Shown here piece by piece: positions 1 to 10,741 of a DNA stretch of 26,094 bases. How positions within the stretch are numbered: the first letter of the stretch is position 1; each line of letters starts with the position of its first letter. A program made the position numbers and the translations under genes. Below the pieces are notes generated by a model that did not search any database, was not told the origin of the DNA, and saw nothing but the letters and a program-made list of their open reading frames with translations. The DNA is taken from positions 1 to 26,094 of the forward strand of contig LGRX02027226.1 of NCBI GenBank assembly GCA_001247695.2, given 5' to 3'. This stretch comes from Cymbomonas tetramitiformis (lineage: Eukaryota > Chlorophyta > Pyramimonadophyceae > Pyramimonadales > Pyramimonadaceae).

Positions 1-556
1 TGGGGTATACTTGTAAGCACCTTGTTGGATGGCAGTTCCGATGCTATTAGAACGCTTATTGGGCGTGCCGCTGCCCGGGGTAGCGCAGGCTTGTGAGGCT
101 GGCGGCCACGAGGCTCGGGAAGAGCGTCGTGAACGGGGCCTCCGCAGGTGCGCGCATCGCGGATCTTCAACACGCCACGTGGCGGAATAATCCTGAAAGA
201 GGGATTCGTCGGAGCGTGTGCATCGTGCGGGGCTCGTGAAGGGTTTTCCACGGATCGATGATTTAGGCATTTTCGTTGGCGCCTATTTGTCAAATACGGC
301 CGCGGCAAGACATGATTTGGTCCAGGTCATTGCGCGAGCTAGCAACCGGTCTGGTATCATGGCCGGGCGCAACAGCACAAGCTTAGCATGCTTACATGGC
401 CACTAGAAGACTGCCGGATGCACTCATTTATTATAAGACACCATATTCTAAATTCGGCAATATATTCGTAATCCGTGCTATAATAATGCCTGTTGAGTTA
501 TTCTCATTCATTTATTTTGGAGCCGAAATTAACAATTTAGGCTTTCTTACTTTCAG
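1..556. other. No supported gene
   Basis: Mixed GC-rich (1-400) and AT-rich (400-550) DNA. Short open frames occur on both strands, but none has a recognisable domain or convincing splice context. The stretch ends at a plausible splice acceptor (TTACTTTCAG, ending at 556). Confidence 0.4.
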
Positions 557-709
557 TCGGATGCCGACGCTGGATTCACGAGATATGTATCCTTGCATCA
601 CGCACGTGCCGCACACACTCTGTGCAGATGCAGGCTGCGAGCCTATGACGCACTGCTGTGTGCGTGTGGATGACTGCGAGCACGGCGAGGTGGTGCTTTT
701 TCTCAACAG
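557..709 (+). CDS. Possible cysteine-rich internal exon
   Basis: This 153-nt stretch lies between a good acceptor (TTACTTTCAG) and a donor (AACAG followed by GTGGGC), and only one frame is open across it. That frame reads a cysteine-rich peptide with the core CADAGCEPMTHCCVRVDDC, which would suit a secreted protein. It would need two bases from an upstream exon and leaves phase 2. I do not recognise the domain. It could be an upstream exon of the 3D-domain gene at about 2.2 kb, which is also a secreted-type fold, but no linking exons could be established. It may equally be a chance open frame. Confidence 0.2.
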
Positions 710-2046
710 GTGGGCTGTGTGGTGGATTGATCACTCCCGTGAGCTCCTATTGGGCCGAAACGAATCTCAAGGGCTACCCTTATCTCGGGACGACATCCAC
801 GGGTAGGACTGTCAGCCACGGCGCGTGCGCGTCCCCGCACCCGAACACGCTGCGTAGGCTTTTGGAACGGCCAGTGCTCTCCGCTTTGCATACGCTGGTT
901 CTGGGGTTGTTCATACAGACCAGCCTCTTGAAAGCCTCGGAGGAGACCTGAGACATCGAGATGTATTACACTAGGTTGCACGAAGACACGTGGCATCTCA
1001 TCAGCTGTACGCTTCCTGCAGCCGGTTCCAGTGCGTTTGCCGCAGCAGCGCTACCAATGATGACGTGTTGTCGCTGGGACGGCAGCCAGCTGGTGCACCC
1101 ATGGTCACCATCAGATCTCAGGACTAGGGTTCCGTAACAGGGACCGGACCCCAGGTTGGGACAGCACGGAATGCAGGTCGAGTGTGCAGCACCCTCGGAG
1201 GTAGCGCTTGGAGGAAGGTCCTTGGCATGATGGGGCCGCAGGTGAGGATAGGTGGCTACAGACGCAGTCAGCCGGCAGTGGCTCACATTCTGCAGTCAGG
1301 CGCCAGCAGAGTTCGCGGTCCTGGTTTCCTCGGAGAGTCGCTCCAGGATGCCCTCCGCGGTGTGGGCCGGCAGGCGGAGCTCGTGTGGAGCATGGCGACT
1401 CAGGTGAAAACGCGGTGGTCGTATTTAGCAGCAGCTTGGGGGCTGGCTCGAGCGGCTGATGGTCAGCTACAGTATGGTGCTTTCAGTGGGCACCTGGAAC
1501 AGTCGGTTCTGGTAGCTCGGTGGCGCGCGCGGGCTCTCGACCTTCGCGGAGCCCCAACGTGTGAAATCTTTCGATGCCCAGCGGGGGCATACAGTCCAGC
1601 CATGTGGAAATCCCTCGTCCATTAGTCTCGTAAGTTTTCATAGGCTGTCGGCCCGAGTGCGCGCGATGGCGTCCGGGCCTTGTCTGGAGGGCGAAAGCAT
1701 CGTGGTGGGTTGGGCTGCTGGGGGTGGCGGTGATGCATACAGTCGTGATGCCGCGAGTGCCTCGTCCTCCTCTGCTTTCCAAAGAGGCCATGCAGCAGCC
1801 TTGGCGGTTGCCTGTGCGCCTGTTGCTGTTTCAGGTGTGTTCTCATTCGCTGATCAGGCCGCAGCCTCAGGCGTTGAACTTTCCCCAGAATGAAAACGAT
1901 GCGAACGAACGAAACATCCGGGGCTCGTGGGATGAAATGGCATTTGGACTTTGCTGGATTTGATACGGCTGCTGCTGCCTGACGCCGTGCTGGGCTGTCC
2001 GAAGCGCAGCTGATTGGTTGGCGGTAGCTCGGCGTGGTCAGTCCAG
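710..2046. other. GC-rich stretch, exons unresolved
   Basis: Overlapping open frames occur on both strands, as expected of GC-rich DNA. A frame near 1023-1130 reads FQCVCRSSATNDDVLSLG before a stop, and one near 1666-1893 is Ala/Ser-rich. Neither could be placed in a spliced model. Upstream exons of the 3D-domain gene may lie here. Confidence 0.3.
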
Positions 2047-2175
2047 ATGAAGTTGGTTGCCAGGCCACGGGTCGAGCCATACACTCCGAGCTATTTACAA
2101 GCAGCCAGGGAGTGTTTTTCTTGGAGCCGCACCATGCCAGCCACTCATGGGAGAGGCGGCGTTTTGTCTCTGTAG

Positions 2176-2620
2176 TGGGGGAGTATAGATGGAACGATTG
2201 CAGCCGACACCAGGCACTACCCCTTCGGCACAAGAATGTACGTGCCTGGTTATGGCTGGGGAGTGGTAGAAGACAGAGGAGGTGCAATTCAGGTAGATAC
2301 CTCCGTGAATTATGCACCCTGCTGTGAATAGCTGTTGCGTACTAAGTAAATGTCTGCATATGGAGCTGGCAATTATTGTGGGTGGAGGTATGATTGGAAT
2401 CAGATATCGCTTCAATGTAGACTTCGACATCCGGTGTCTGATAAATTAATGATGTGCACGCCGTGGCACTCTCATCTCTTGACCGACAATTGTGACTGCT
2501 GAAAGTGTCGGCTTCGTGGTGCAGGGCGTTTCACGGGTGGACTTGTATCACAACAACCATAGCAAGGCCCTGGAATGGGGTAGGCAAAAAGTCCGTGTAC
2601 ATGTAGAATTTCAGGCCTGA
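2176..2620 (+). CDS. 3D (Asp-Asp-Asp) domain protein, C-terminal exons
   Basis: Two exons, 2176-2292 and 2525-2620 (TGA stop), join in phase 0 across a 232-bp GT-AG intron. The product reads GTIAADTRHYPFGTRMYVPG, then GWGVVEDRGGAI, and after splicing RVDLYHNNHSKALEWGRQKV. This is the signature of the 3D domain (PF06725): the three conserved Asp lie in IAAD, VED and RVDL, followed by the closing ALxWGR segment. In bacteria the fold occurs in cell-wall lytic proteins such as the MltA and Rpf/YabE types; the role of eukaryotic copies is not established. The 5' end is uncertain. Either an acceptor (TTTTGTCTCTGTAG) precedes 2176, or the exon extends in the same frame back to an ATG at 2047 and is interrupted by the TAG at 2173-2175. 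The upstream frame (TMPATHGRGGVLSL) looks plausibly coding. No signal peptide is visible in the readable part. Confidence 0.8.
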
Positions 2621-5187
2621 TTGCCGCAAACAACGAGTGCGATGGATGCAAGGACTACATTCTTTCTACGCTCCCGTGGCTGTGGCAGCACTTAGAGAAT
2701 GCGCTGCTTCTATCAAGAGCACTGTCCAGGATAAACCGCGTTCTTGATAACATTGAAACCACCGGCTTGGTGCTCTCGTAGACATGTTAATCATTCAGCA
2801 TAAAATGCATATTTCGAAAGGGGGAAATGCCATGATAAAATTCGGAAACAGATTATCGCCGTGTCCATTAAGGACACGTCACCAGAGAACTAGATCGTTC
2901 ACATCCCATATGTCTAGTTGTCAAAAATGGGGAAATTCGAAGGTGTGGGTGAGCGACCTTTACTGTTTTACAGGAGCAAATTAGCATAACGCAGATAGAA
3001 TTGTCGATGCCCTTTGAGACGCCCGTATTATTTAAGGCCCTTCCTGCCCCTCGAGGAGCATTGATGGCGATCAGGAGAAGGCCTACGTCAAGCTTGTGGA
3101 AAGCATCATGGCGTTTCGTCCGTTGGCGAGCTGATGAGACTGCATCACGCGAGTCTGCGTCACATCTGCATGCCAACGCCGATCATCAGATTCAACGAAT
3201 CTACGTTATTGACAGTGGGGCAAAACTAAGGATGCGAGTCCTGAAAATATCCGGATCTGACGCACATAATGCTCCGATACGAAATTCGGACGATAACCTG
3301 ATTTTTTTAGAGAACCTGGAAGGTATGTGACGTGTTAGTCGTCATGTACGTGTAAGTCGCACTCCGTGCTTACTTTCGGATGTCTTTTTCGCTTATTGGT
3401 AAATGCCAGTGTTTTGAAGTTCTGAATAATACATGCTGTCGTCTCTGCACAATCACCGTCGAATATACATTAGCTATAGCATGATGAAATCTGTCAAACG
3501 GATTTCTGGTGCGCATACTATTTTAGTAGCCTGAAACCGTTGTATCAATAACCCATTATTCTTTGAGGTTTGGCTTTGAGCAACCCACCGTTGACACACC
3601 AAGCCTTGCACACTGTAATACACAAGTCTAGACATCCTCCTCAACAAATTTCAGTGTATCGCTGGCATCATCGTTATTGTTAATATACATCACACCAGTT
3701 GTGTACATCATCGCTACACGCCTGCGCTTGGTGCACCACGAATCGAAGATGGTTTTTGCTTACTCTCCAGCAAGCTCTTCTGAGACAGGTTATTTGTGCA
3801 ACCCAATTTAGTTATTGACTAGCATGCCAATATGACTCTCACATGTAGATATTAAAAAACACCATGCAAGACAAATTTGAGTAGGAATATACTACGTTCG
3901 ATCGGTCAAAGTATTCCGTTACTCGCAACGAAATCTCTGCTAACGTACGGGGAATTTTTTGGAAAAAAGCGCTTCCCCTCTTCGTACGGATATTCGGAAA
4001 CGTATATCGATGATGGACAATTGCTATGGTCCATCAAAATTTAATGATGCAGGTCATATACCACACCCAATTTGATTCTCGAATATTCAATTACCACACG
4101 ATATGCCCCTGCGCGAACCTGTAAGAAGGGGGGGGGAGTCTTGGTGACGACCCACCGCATAAATCGGTTTTATGTTAGTATCCTCGATATGTGCGGTTAT
4201 ATACAAACTTACACAGCATGCTTTTCAGAATGAAAAAACAATTCATCACCTTCGAATTTTCAATACTCGAGAACGGCAGACATTTGGATCGTTCCTTTTG
4301 GATCGTTTTGATACACTTAAACGTATTACAATTTAATAAACAATATGGCTCACGACTTTTACTGGGTTTGTCGCAAGTGTGCCGAGGTTGTCAAGCAAGT
4401 CGGAAATATGTTGCCGTATCTTGCTGATTGTCGACTTTAATTGTAATAGTAAATCTTTCGAAAAACGATGTATCAAATTACAAGCATAATCAATACCTTA
4501 GTTTAGCGGAGACCAATGTACTACAGCAACACGCGAAAATGGATAGTTGATTGAGTAATCCCCGGTGGGTCAGAAACATAAATGACAAACAAGAAGGCGA
4601 AGATGAATTCGATATGGCATGGAAGCCATTAAGAAACATCTATAATACAACTGCATAGGAAGCCGTGCTTTTTTTAAAGCGATAACAACTTCATACGGTA
4701 CTATGCTACCGCCTTGATCTGTGCATTATAAATAATGGCAACAGTCTTTTGATATCGCCGTTCTACGTTCGATGATGATTGATATTCGTGGTAAGCATAT
4801 TGTCGCACACGTCATCAAACAACAATGCATGTATTGGGTGCCGGATATCCGTGCCCGTCATCTTCGAACAAAATACATATCCTATCTGAGCCATGGAAGT
4901 CATGTTTAAATTGGAGCCCGCGGAATTTTAGTGGTTTCAAATTATTTTCCCAATCAGCCTCACGGAGCCGTGAGCCCTGTCTGAGACAGTCACGGTTGGA
5001 CCCTTTCAAGAGAGCCGACATCCAGTCACAGAGTACAAGTGGGATTTCGAACAGACACGAACTCAGCTATGTTCTTTTGCACTTTCGAGTAAAATGAATT
5101 CACGGAATATTTCTGTGTGGGCACACTGCGAATTATTCTCATCATATTTTCCCTAGATCAATCTCGGGTGTTTAGGAAGCACATGTG
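2621..5187. other. AT-rich intergenic region, no gene seen
   Basis: Base composition turns AT-rich after about 3.3 kb. Open frames (for example 3001-3330 plus and 4815-5021 minus) are short, have no recognisable domain and overlap one another. An eight-G run lies near 4128-4135. No tRNA-like or rRNA-like segment was seen. Confidence 0.5.
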
Positions 5188-5535
5188 ATGGCTGGAGGAA
5201 AAGACAGCCAGCCGGCGAAAGCCGAGGTCGAACCAGGGGGTTCTGACAAAACCGAACCACTCAGTCAGCCGTTACTATAACAGGACTGGGTGAAAACAAT
5301 GTTGCTGCTGCAGCAACAGTACCAGCAGCATTTAGCACAGCAGGGCGCCGTGATGACTGTGGTGATGAAACACTTTGATGCGAAGGAGGCAATAAGTGAC
5401 ATCGCAGGGTCCTTTGCTACCACGAAGGACGACAAGGAGCTGGCGCGACGGCAGAAACTCCCGTACTGTCCCTACAGTGACAGTGACCCTTACCCACCCC
5501 GTCCCGCGACACTGGAGTGTGCCTTTTGGCATTAG
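5188..5535 (+). pseudogene. Gln-rich fragment, possibly gag-like, with in-frame TAA
   Basis: An ATG at 5188 opens a frame (MAGGKDSQPAKAEVEPGG...) that meets a TAA at 5277-5279. It then continues in the same frame as a Gln-rich, coding-looking stretch (QDWVKTMLLLQQQYQQHLAQ, then KDDKELARRQKLPYCPYSDS) to a TAG just after 5532. The two halves read as one polar, helix-prone protein, so a broken exon is more likely than two genes. The composition recalls N-terminal segments of retrotransposon gag proteins, but no capsid domain, zinc knuckle or polymerase follows, so family membership is a guess. It lies about 230 bp from the 3' end of the oxygenase gene and is convergent with it. Confidence 0.3.
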
Positions 5536-5761
5536 ATCTAGTATGCAAAACGAAATCGTGTAAACATGTTGCATTACAGCTGCCATTTGGGTGTATCCTT
5601 AAATGTCGGCATGCAAGATGAATTATTGCCTGATGGAATCAGTCTTTAAATGCACTTGTCCGCTAGAGAATGTGACTAGTGTGCCATACAGGCAACATCA
5701 ACATATAACTAACCGTATGATTCATCGAGCTCTGCTCTGAATATGTTCGGAAACTATGAAT

Positions 5762-8700
5762 TCATCCCTGCCACTGCAAATATGATTTGAGGGGAAATCG
5801 ATTGTGGTATTCTGACAGCATGGAATAGGCAGATGGCGGAGTCCGCCTCTCGGGGTAGGGCGGCAGCCCGGTGGCACCAGACGCGGGCGACTGCACAGAT
5901 ATATACATCAACACACGCCGAAGGTCGCTAAAGTTTTCCCCGCCGCAGTGGAGTGTGCGGCTGTCAAATATGATGCAATCGCCCTTGCGTATCGTTCCTC
6001 GAATGCTGGGGGAGCTGGCCAGCAAATCGATGTGGGATTGGTGCTCGATCCCGCAAAGTGCTGTATGAGCAGCGACGTTGTTTGTTGCGGGAATCAGGCA
6101 TGTTGGCCCCATAACGTCCGTCACGTCCTATACAAGGCAGTGAAAGCACCACCCACATCCAACCGCGACAAATTATGCTCCAAAGAGGATCTTTGTGCAG
6201 CTTCCACTTGCCCTTACTCAGCCAAGTCAGCCAAGTCAGCCAAGTCAGCCAAGTCAGCCAAATCAGCCAAGTCAGCCAAATCAGCAGGATCATGACGCGC
6301 TTTGAAACTGATGTTTTACAAGACCACACATAAAGAAAGATATCTCATCGAGCAAATATTTTTAATGGCAAGGCAATCACAAGGGAAGCTAATGCACGCG
6401 CCCACTCCCAGACTTCCAGAACGTGTTTGGGAATCTCCCAGGTTGCAACACAGTTCTCAAGCAGGTGCGCAGGACTGCGTCGCCACGTATGCAGGTTGAC
6501 TTCCCGCAAGGTGTGACACCACCGGGGCCGCCTGTCTGACTTCGTGACGACAGCATGCAATGTGTGCAAACTCCGATCGGACAGACTGTTGAGGCCTCGC
6601 TCACCTGTAACGCTATAAATGACGCTATAAATGAGGTGTAGATGGGCTTCTCATCCGCGTCCCCCGTGCACACCGTGTCGGGATGCACGGGTTGTCTCAG
6701 GGCGCCGGGGGTGCTCGCGATCACCCCGAGCTCACACAGGAGGGCACTATCTCCGGACGCCCCCAAAAGAATGGAGGCCAGCCCACTCGACAACGCATCT
6801 TGCACTGCGGAAAGTGTAACCCCTTCGAGAGGCTGTTTCAAGTCATACCTGATGCACCCCGCGCCCCCTTCCCATCGCTGATGACGAGGTGGCACTTATC
6901 AGGAGATAATCAAACTTTGCAGATGACCCACATGCCGCCGGCCGACCTTTTGCCTCAAATTCATTCCCATTGGTGGCATAGCACCTCATTCACCCTCAGC
7001 CCCCGTGCTCTGCCCACTGCTTCCAAACAGGGCATTGCCCGAGGCGTCTCAGGTGGGGAGAATTAAGGGTCAGGATGAAATCCCGCCTACGTCTCTGTCA
7101 TCCGGAGCGCATCACGAACTATAATTAACTTGGGGCACAAAGCCTTATTGCACTGGCATGCGGTAAATATCTTAGCTATGAATCGATCATTGGCACCACT
7201 GACAGCATGACTCACAATGATGAAAAATCCTGTGAGCCGGCGGCCATTTCCCAAGCGAACAACCTGCCCACAACACCCTACCTAATAGCCTCTCCACATC
7301 CCATAAACCGATCTTTCCTCAGCACCTTGCGGTCTCCCCCGCCTCTGAACACCAAAGTCTGTCACCGTTCCCTCACGCCGCGGTCGCCCTTTGCTGCGCA
7401 CAGCCTATTCCTGCGCATGCTGTTGACCGCCTTCCTCTCAGCACCCTACCAGGCTCCCTTCAGCGCCCTTTCTTTAGAACTATGGCCACCATCCTTCCCT
7501 CAGCGCCACCAATGCCCTCCCCTCATAACCCTATCCAACGCGCTGCCGTAGGCACATCGCACACTGACCTCCCCACGCCCCTGAGGAAAGGCCGATGGAA
7601 AAGGTATTTCGGGCAGCTCAATAAGCCACGCAGGAAGAGAGATGCATCAGGTGCTGAGGGGAGAGAGGTGGGCAAGGTGCAGAGGGGAAGGTGGGCGGTG
7701 GGGCACTGATAGAAGGTCATGGGTTGGGGTTGCTTCATTGGAGAATGGTGCGAAAAGCGGTAAGGCTCACAGCCACCTCGGCTAGCCTCACGGGACGCTA
7801 AGTGGTGAGGCTTAGCGTCCGGTCCACCCCCCTCACGGCAGCGACACGTCCAGCGCATATCTCGTAGCCTCCCGCCCAGAGCCTTACCTCAACTGCCCGC
7901 CCGGCGCCCTCCCCCAAGTGTCCCGCCGAATCACCATATCCTCGCCAGCCCGCCCAGCGCCATCCCCCTCAAAATCCGCCCGGCGCCCTCCACAGAACGT
8001 CCCCGCATAGCCCTTCACTCAACAGCCCGCCCAGCGCCCACCCCAGAACCTCCGCCCTTCACTCTTTCAATCACCCCCAGCCCACCCAACGCCCTCCCCA
8101 GAACCTCCCGTCCATAGCCCTTCACTCAACAGCCCACCCAGCGCCCTCCCAGAACGTCCCGCCCTTCCTTGTCACTCAACAGCCACCCCGCGCCCTCCCA
8201 GACGTCCCACCCTTCACCCATCACTCAACAGCCCACTCAGCGCCCTCCCAGAACGTCCCACCCTTCACTCATTCACTCAACAGCCCACCCCGCGCCCTCC
8301 CCCAGAACGTCCCACCCTTCTGTCCACTCAACAGCCCACCGCCCTCCCCAGAACGTCCCGCCCTTCACCCATTCACTCAACAGCCCGCTCTGCGCCCTCC
8401 CCCGAACGGCCTTGTAGCACCCTTGTAGCAGCCCTCGCCGCGAGAGTGGACGACTCCGCCTCCTCGCTGGGTGTGAAGCGCGAGGGTTACCGCGACGGAG
8501 CTCCGCCGAGAAACGCCGTCTCGCTTCGACGCCGGTCCACCTCCGCGATCCTGTAGTCGACGTCCGCCAAAAGTGCGTCGCACAGTTCTTCCCGGAGCAC
8601 TCCCGGGAGATAAACGCAGCCGTCGCTCAAGAGGGTGGCGAGTGCCTGCCCTTGTTCCTCCCGGGGATGATAGGGGTTGCCGATGGGTGTGCTGGTGGGT

Positions 8701-8801
8701 CGCATAAGCTGCTCCTCCAGGGAAGAGACTTGCAACCGCGCCAACTCTGCGATTGAGCCAGAATGCACCGCTGAGTCCAGTGCATTACTTTGCTGAATCA
8801 T
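5762..8801 (-). CDS. PhyH-like 2-oxoglutarate/Fe(II) dioxygenase, three exons
   Basis: Exons are 8801-8491, 6848-6605 and 6127-5762. They total 921 nt and give 306 residues ending in TGA. Both introns are GT-AG; junctions fall in APS-R-YDLK (phase 2) and ALQ-DVTDV (phase 0). A TAA two codons upstream fixes the ATG at 8801. The protein matches the phytanoyl-CoA dioxygenase family (PF05721). It has an N-terminal DGCVYLPGVL segment, then ELGVIASTPGALRQPVHPDT with the iron-binding His159-x-Asp161, MGPTCLIPATNN, and KGDCIIFDSRTLHCGGEN with distal His245. LRRVLMYISVQ supplies the Arg (255/256) expected to bind 2-oxoglutarate. All catalytic residues are present, so it is probably an active oxygenase; the substrate cannot be predicted. 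An exact 12-bp tandem duplication (6611-6634) repeats SFIA just before the second intron. No membrane segment or obvious targeting peptide is visible. Confidence 0.88.
6218..6286. repeat. 9-bp tandem repeat in PhyH intron 2
   Basis: Seven full copies and one partial copy of TCAGCCAAG, with occasional TCAGCCAAA variants, lie inside the 477-bp second intron of the oxygenase gene. Translated, the array gives a repeating tripeptide open frame on each strand, which is an artefact of the 9-bp period and not a protein. Confidence 0.95.
7793..7820. repeat. Short hairpin in PhyH intron 1
   Basis: GGACGCTAAG (7793-7802) and CTTAGCGTCC (7811-7820) are perfect inverted arms around an 8-nt loop. CCTCAC/GTGAGG form a second overlapping pair, so two alternative stems are possible. 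It lies in the first oxygenase intron, upstream of the minisatellite in plus coordinates. Confidence 0.7.
7975..8407. repeat. C-rich minisatellite in PhyH intron 1
   Basis: About nine degenerate copies of a unit of roughly 40-55 bp, built from the blocks CACTCAACAGCCCACCC, GCGCCCTCCC and CAGAACGTCCC. Copies differ by small indels. The array occupies the donor-proximal end of the 1.64-kb first oxygenase intron, starting about 80 bp from the splice donor at 8490. Proline-rich open frames across it are repeat artefacts. Confidence 0.9.
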
Positions 8802-10330
8802 AAGTTATGTGCAACGGCGTTTTTTTGGGCAATCCTCACAAGACAGGTGAAATGTGCATGCACCTCGCTGCAAAAATGGTCGTGCTTCTTTCCTAACGGA
8901 AAAACTCCCTTCGAAACGCGTGGACAGCAAAATACCTTTCGGACTCTTTATCGGTGCTTGATTGTTCGTTGAAACCGACCTTGTCATTATTCGCTTCCTG
9001 CCAGCCGCAACAACGGCTCCAATTTGCTTATGCGATGCCGCTCCGAGACTGAGAGCGAGTGGAAAGTATCGCCAAAGGCAAGTCGAAATCAGAATGATGT
9101 AGTGCAAAATTAGTGAAATCCTCAAGAGATGTTCATTTTGACTCGCAGCAAAAGGGAAGGTGGAAGGCGAAAACGGTCCACATTTTGAACTGAGAACATC
9201 GGTGCGTATTCCTTTAGCACACCTGCACTGCGAGCCTCGTGCCTCGAAGCGACGAACTTCCTGTCGGCGCTGAAATAATGGAGGGGAAGTAGAGCTGCTG
9301 CGTAGCGTTCGATACAGCTGCATGACTGACAACTGAGTACTTTGTCTCGAACAACCTGAAACGCTTCTTCGCTCACACCTAAACATGTCACGAAGAAAGC
9401 TGTTCAGTTTCGGTGTTGCTGACCTCTCTTGAGTATCACTGCTTTACGTGAAAGACACATATGTGCGCCGTATGCTTTGAACGTATAATCGCAACCGGTG
9501 GTGGTAACCCTCAATTTGAAACCCAATAATTCAACAGTCTTCGGGCTTCTCGCTCTTCTCCCTGAGTGGGAAAGAGTGAAGATGCACCATGCCGACTCAC
9601 CTTCACAATTTATTGCGCTTACAAGTCAATAGTTTTTTGAACGAGTCGGCCCCCGGCTACGCAGAGATGAAATATGCCTACACGCTACTCGCGCCTGACG
9701 TGAGGGGCCACAATTGTTGTTGCTCGTCGAAAAACTGCATCGTAGATGGTTGAAAACCGACGTCAAACATCTACATGAGCTCCCAGCTTGAGCTTTAAAC
9801 TGAGAACTCTCGTCTGTACACGTGTGCAGTAGAGTGTCGATGTCGGTGTATCTATATCTGAAATCTCTTGCTACACACGATATTGCACATAACCGATAAC
9901 GAAAAACGAATTTACGATTTCAACGATACCACACACCTGAGACGAAAGTCAAAGTGGCAAACCGATCGATAACCAAGTGGACACACACGATCCTCGTTTT
10001 TCAGTTTTACCAGCCAATGGGAGAGTGCCATGTGAGTGACACCAAAACGAGTACTCATCGCGGGGGTTTTATCGCACGGTGATACTGAGACGAAACTCAT
10101 CATTTTTTCATGAGAAAAACGCAGCCGATAATTCGAATGCATGCCTTCACAGCGCAAAACCGATCGACTGTCCGAGTGCGTCCTCCATAATCACGTGGAA
10201 CTGACGTCAGCGTTGTTCCTGTCCTCCGCGGTCTTCGAACCTGTCCTCGGTGCCTTGACATGTGAGAGTGTCCACTGTAGGCCTGTGAGGCCCGTCCTTA
10301 AATCTGGTTTGGGTAAAATGAAAATTCGTC
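8802..10330. other. Intergenic region between PhyH and the 10.7-kb gene
   Basis: This stretch separates the minus-strand oxygenase from the plus-strand gene at 10742, so it should contain both divergent promoters. Short open frames (for example 9122-9391 minus) have no recognisable domain. No clear TATA box, tRNA or repeat array was identified. Confidence 0.4.
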
Positions 10331-10502
10331 GCGTCGCGTAACTTTTGATCGCAGCGATTTGATTGGTTGGAAAACTGTAAAGCGCTACGCAAAAGTTACG
10401 CAAGAGCGTCGCGTCGCGGAGATGTTATTACGATTATCTTTTGCGTAGCATGCTACGCAGAGATAATTTGTCCAACATTTACGCGACGCGACGCTCTTGC
10501 GT
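10331..10502. repeat. Nested CpG-rich inverted repeats
   Basis: A perfect 21-bp inverted repeat pairs 10398-10418 (starting ACGCAAGAGCGTCGCG) with 10482-10502, separated by 63 bp. The spacer itself contains the perfect palindrome GCGTAGCATGCTACGC (from about 10443). A second pair, GCGTAACTTTTG (10336-10347) and CAAAAGTTACGC (10390-10401), overlaps the left arm. Related words (GCGACGC, TCCACGTAGGCA) recur up to about 10630. The structure resembles a small foldback or MITE-like element, or the subterminal region of a larger one. It lies about 240 bp upstream of the next gene's ATG. No target-site duplication was found. Confidence 0.8.
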
Positions 10503-10741
10503 CGCGTCTTTTGGTTCCACGTAGGCAAAATTTGAAAACTGTTCGTCAGATCAAATCGGAGATAAAAAAAATGGACGCTTCTTGGATATGCGACGCAAGT
10601 GTACGCTCCACGTAGGCAGGTGCGACGCCTTGGAGAGGACATTCCTCCCGCGAAAGGCGTCTTTGGAAACCTCCAGCCGTGGAACATTTCCTTCAGGGAT
10701 TCTTTGACTTTATTACTAGCGCCTTGATATTCCTTAGCATT

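Noticed and set aside
1622..2317. 231-residue minus-strand open frame
   Set aside because: It overlaps the well-supported 3D-domain exon on the other strand, has no recognisable motif and is His/Arg/Pro-rich, as expected of an antisense frame in GC-rich DNA.
7207..7551. Proline-rich 114-residue plus-strand frame
   Set aside because: It lies in the first intron of the oxygenase gene and reflects the C-rich composition there.
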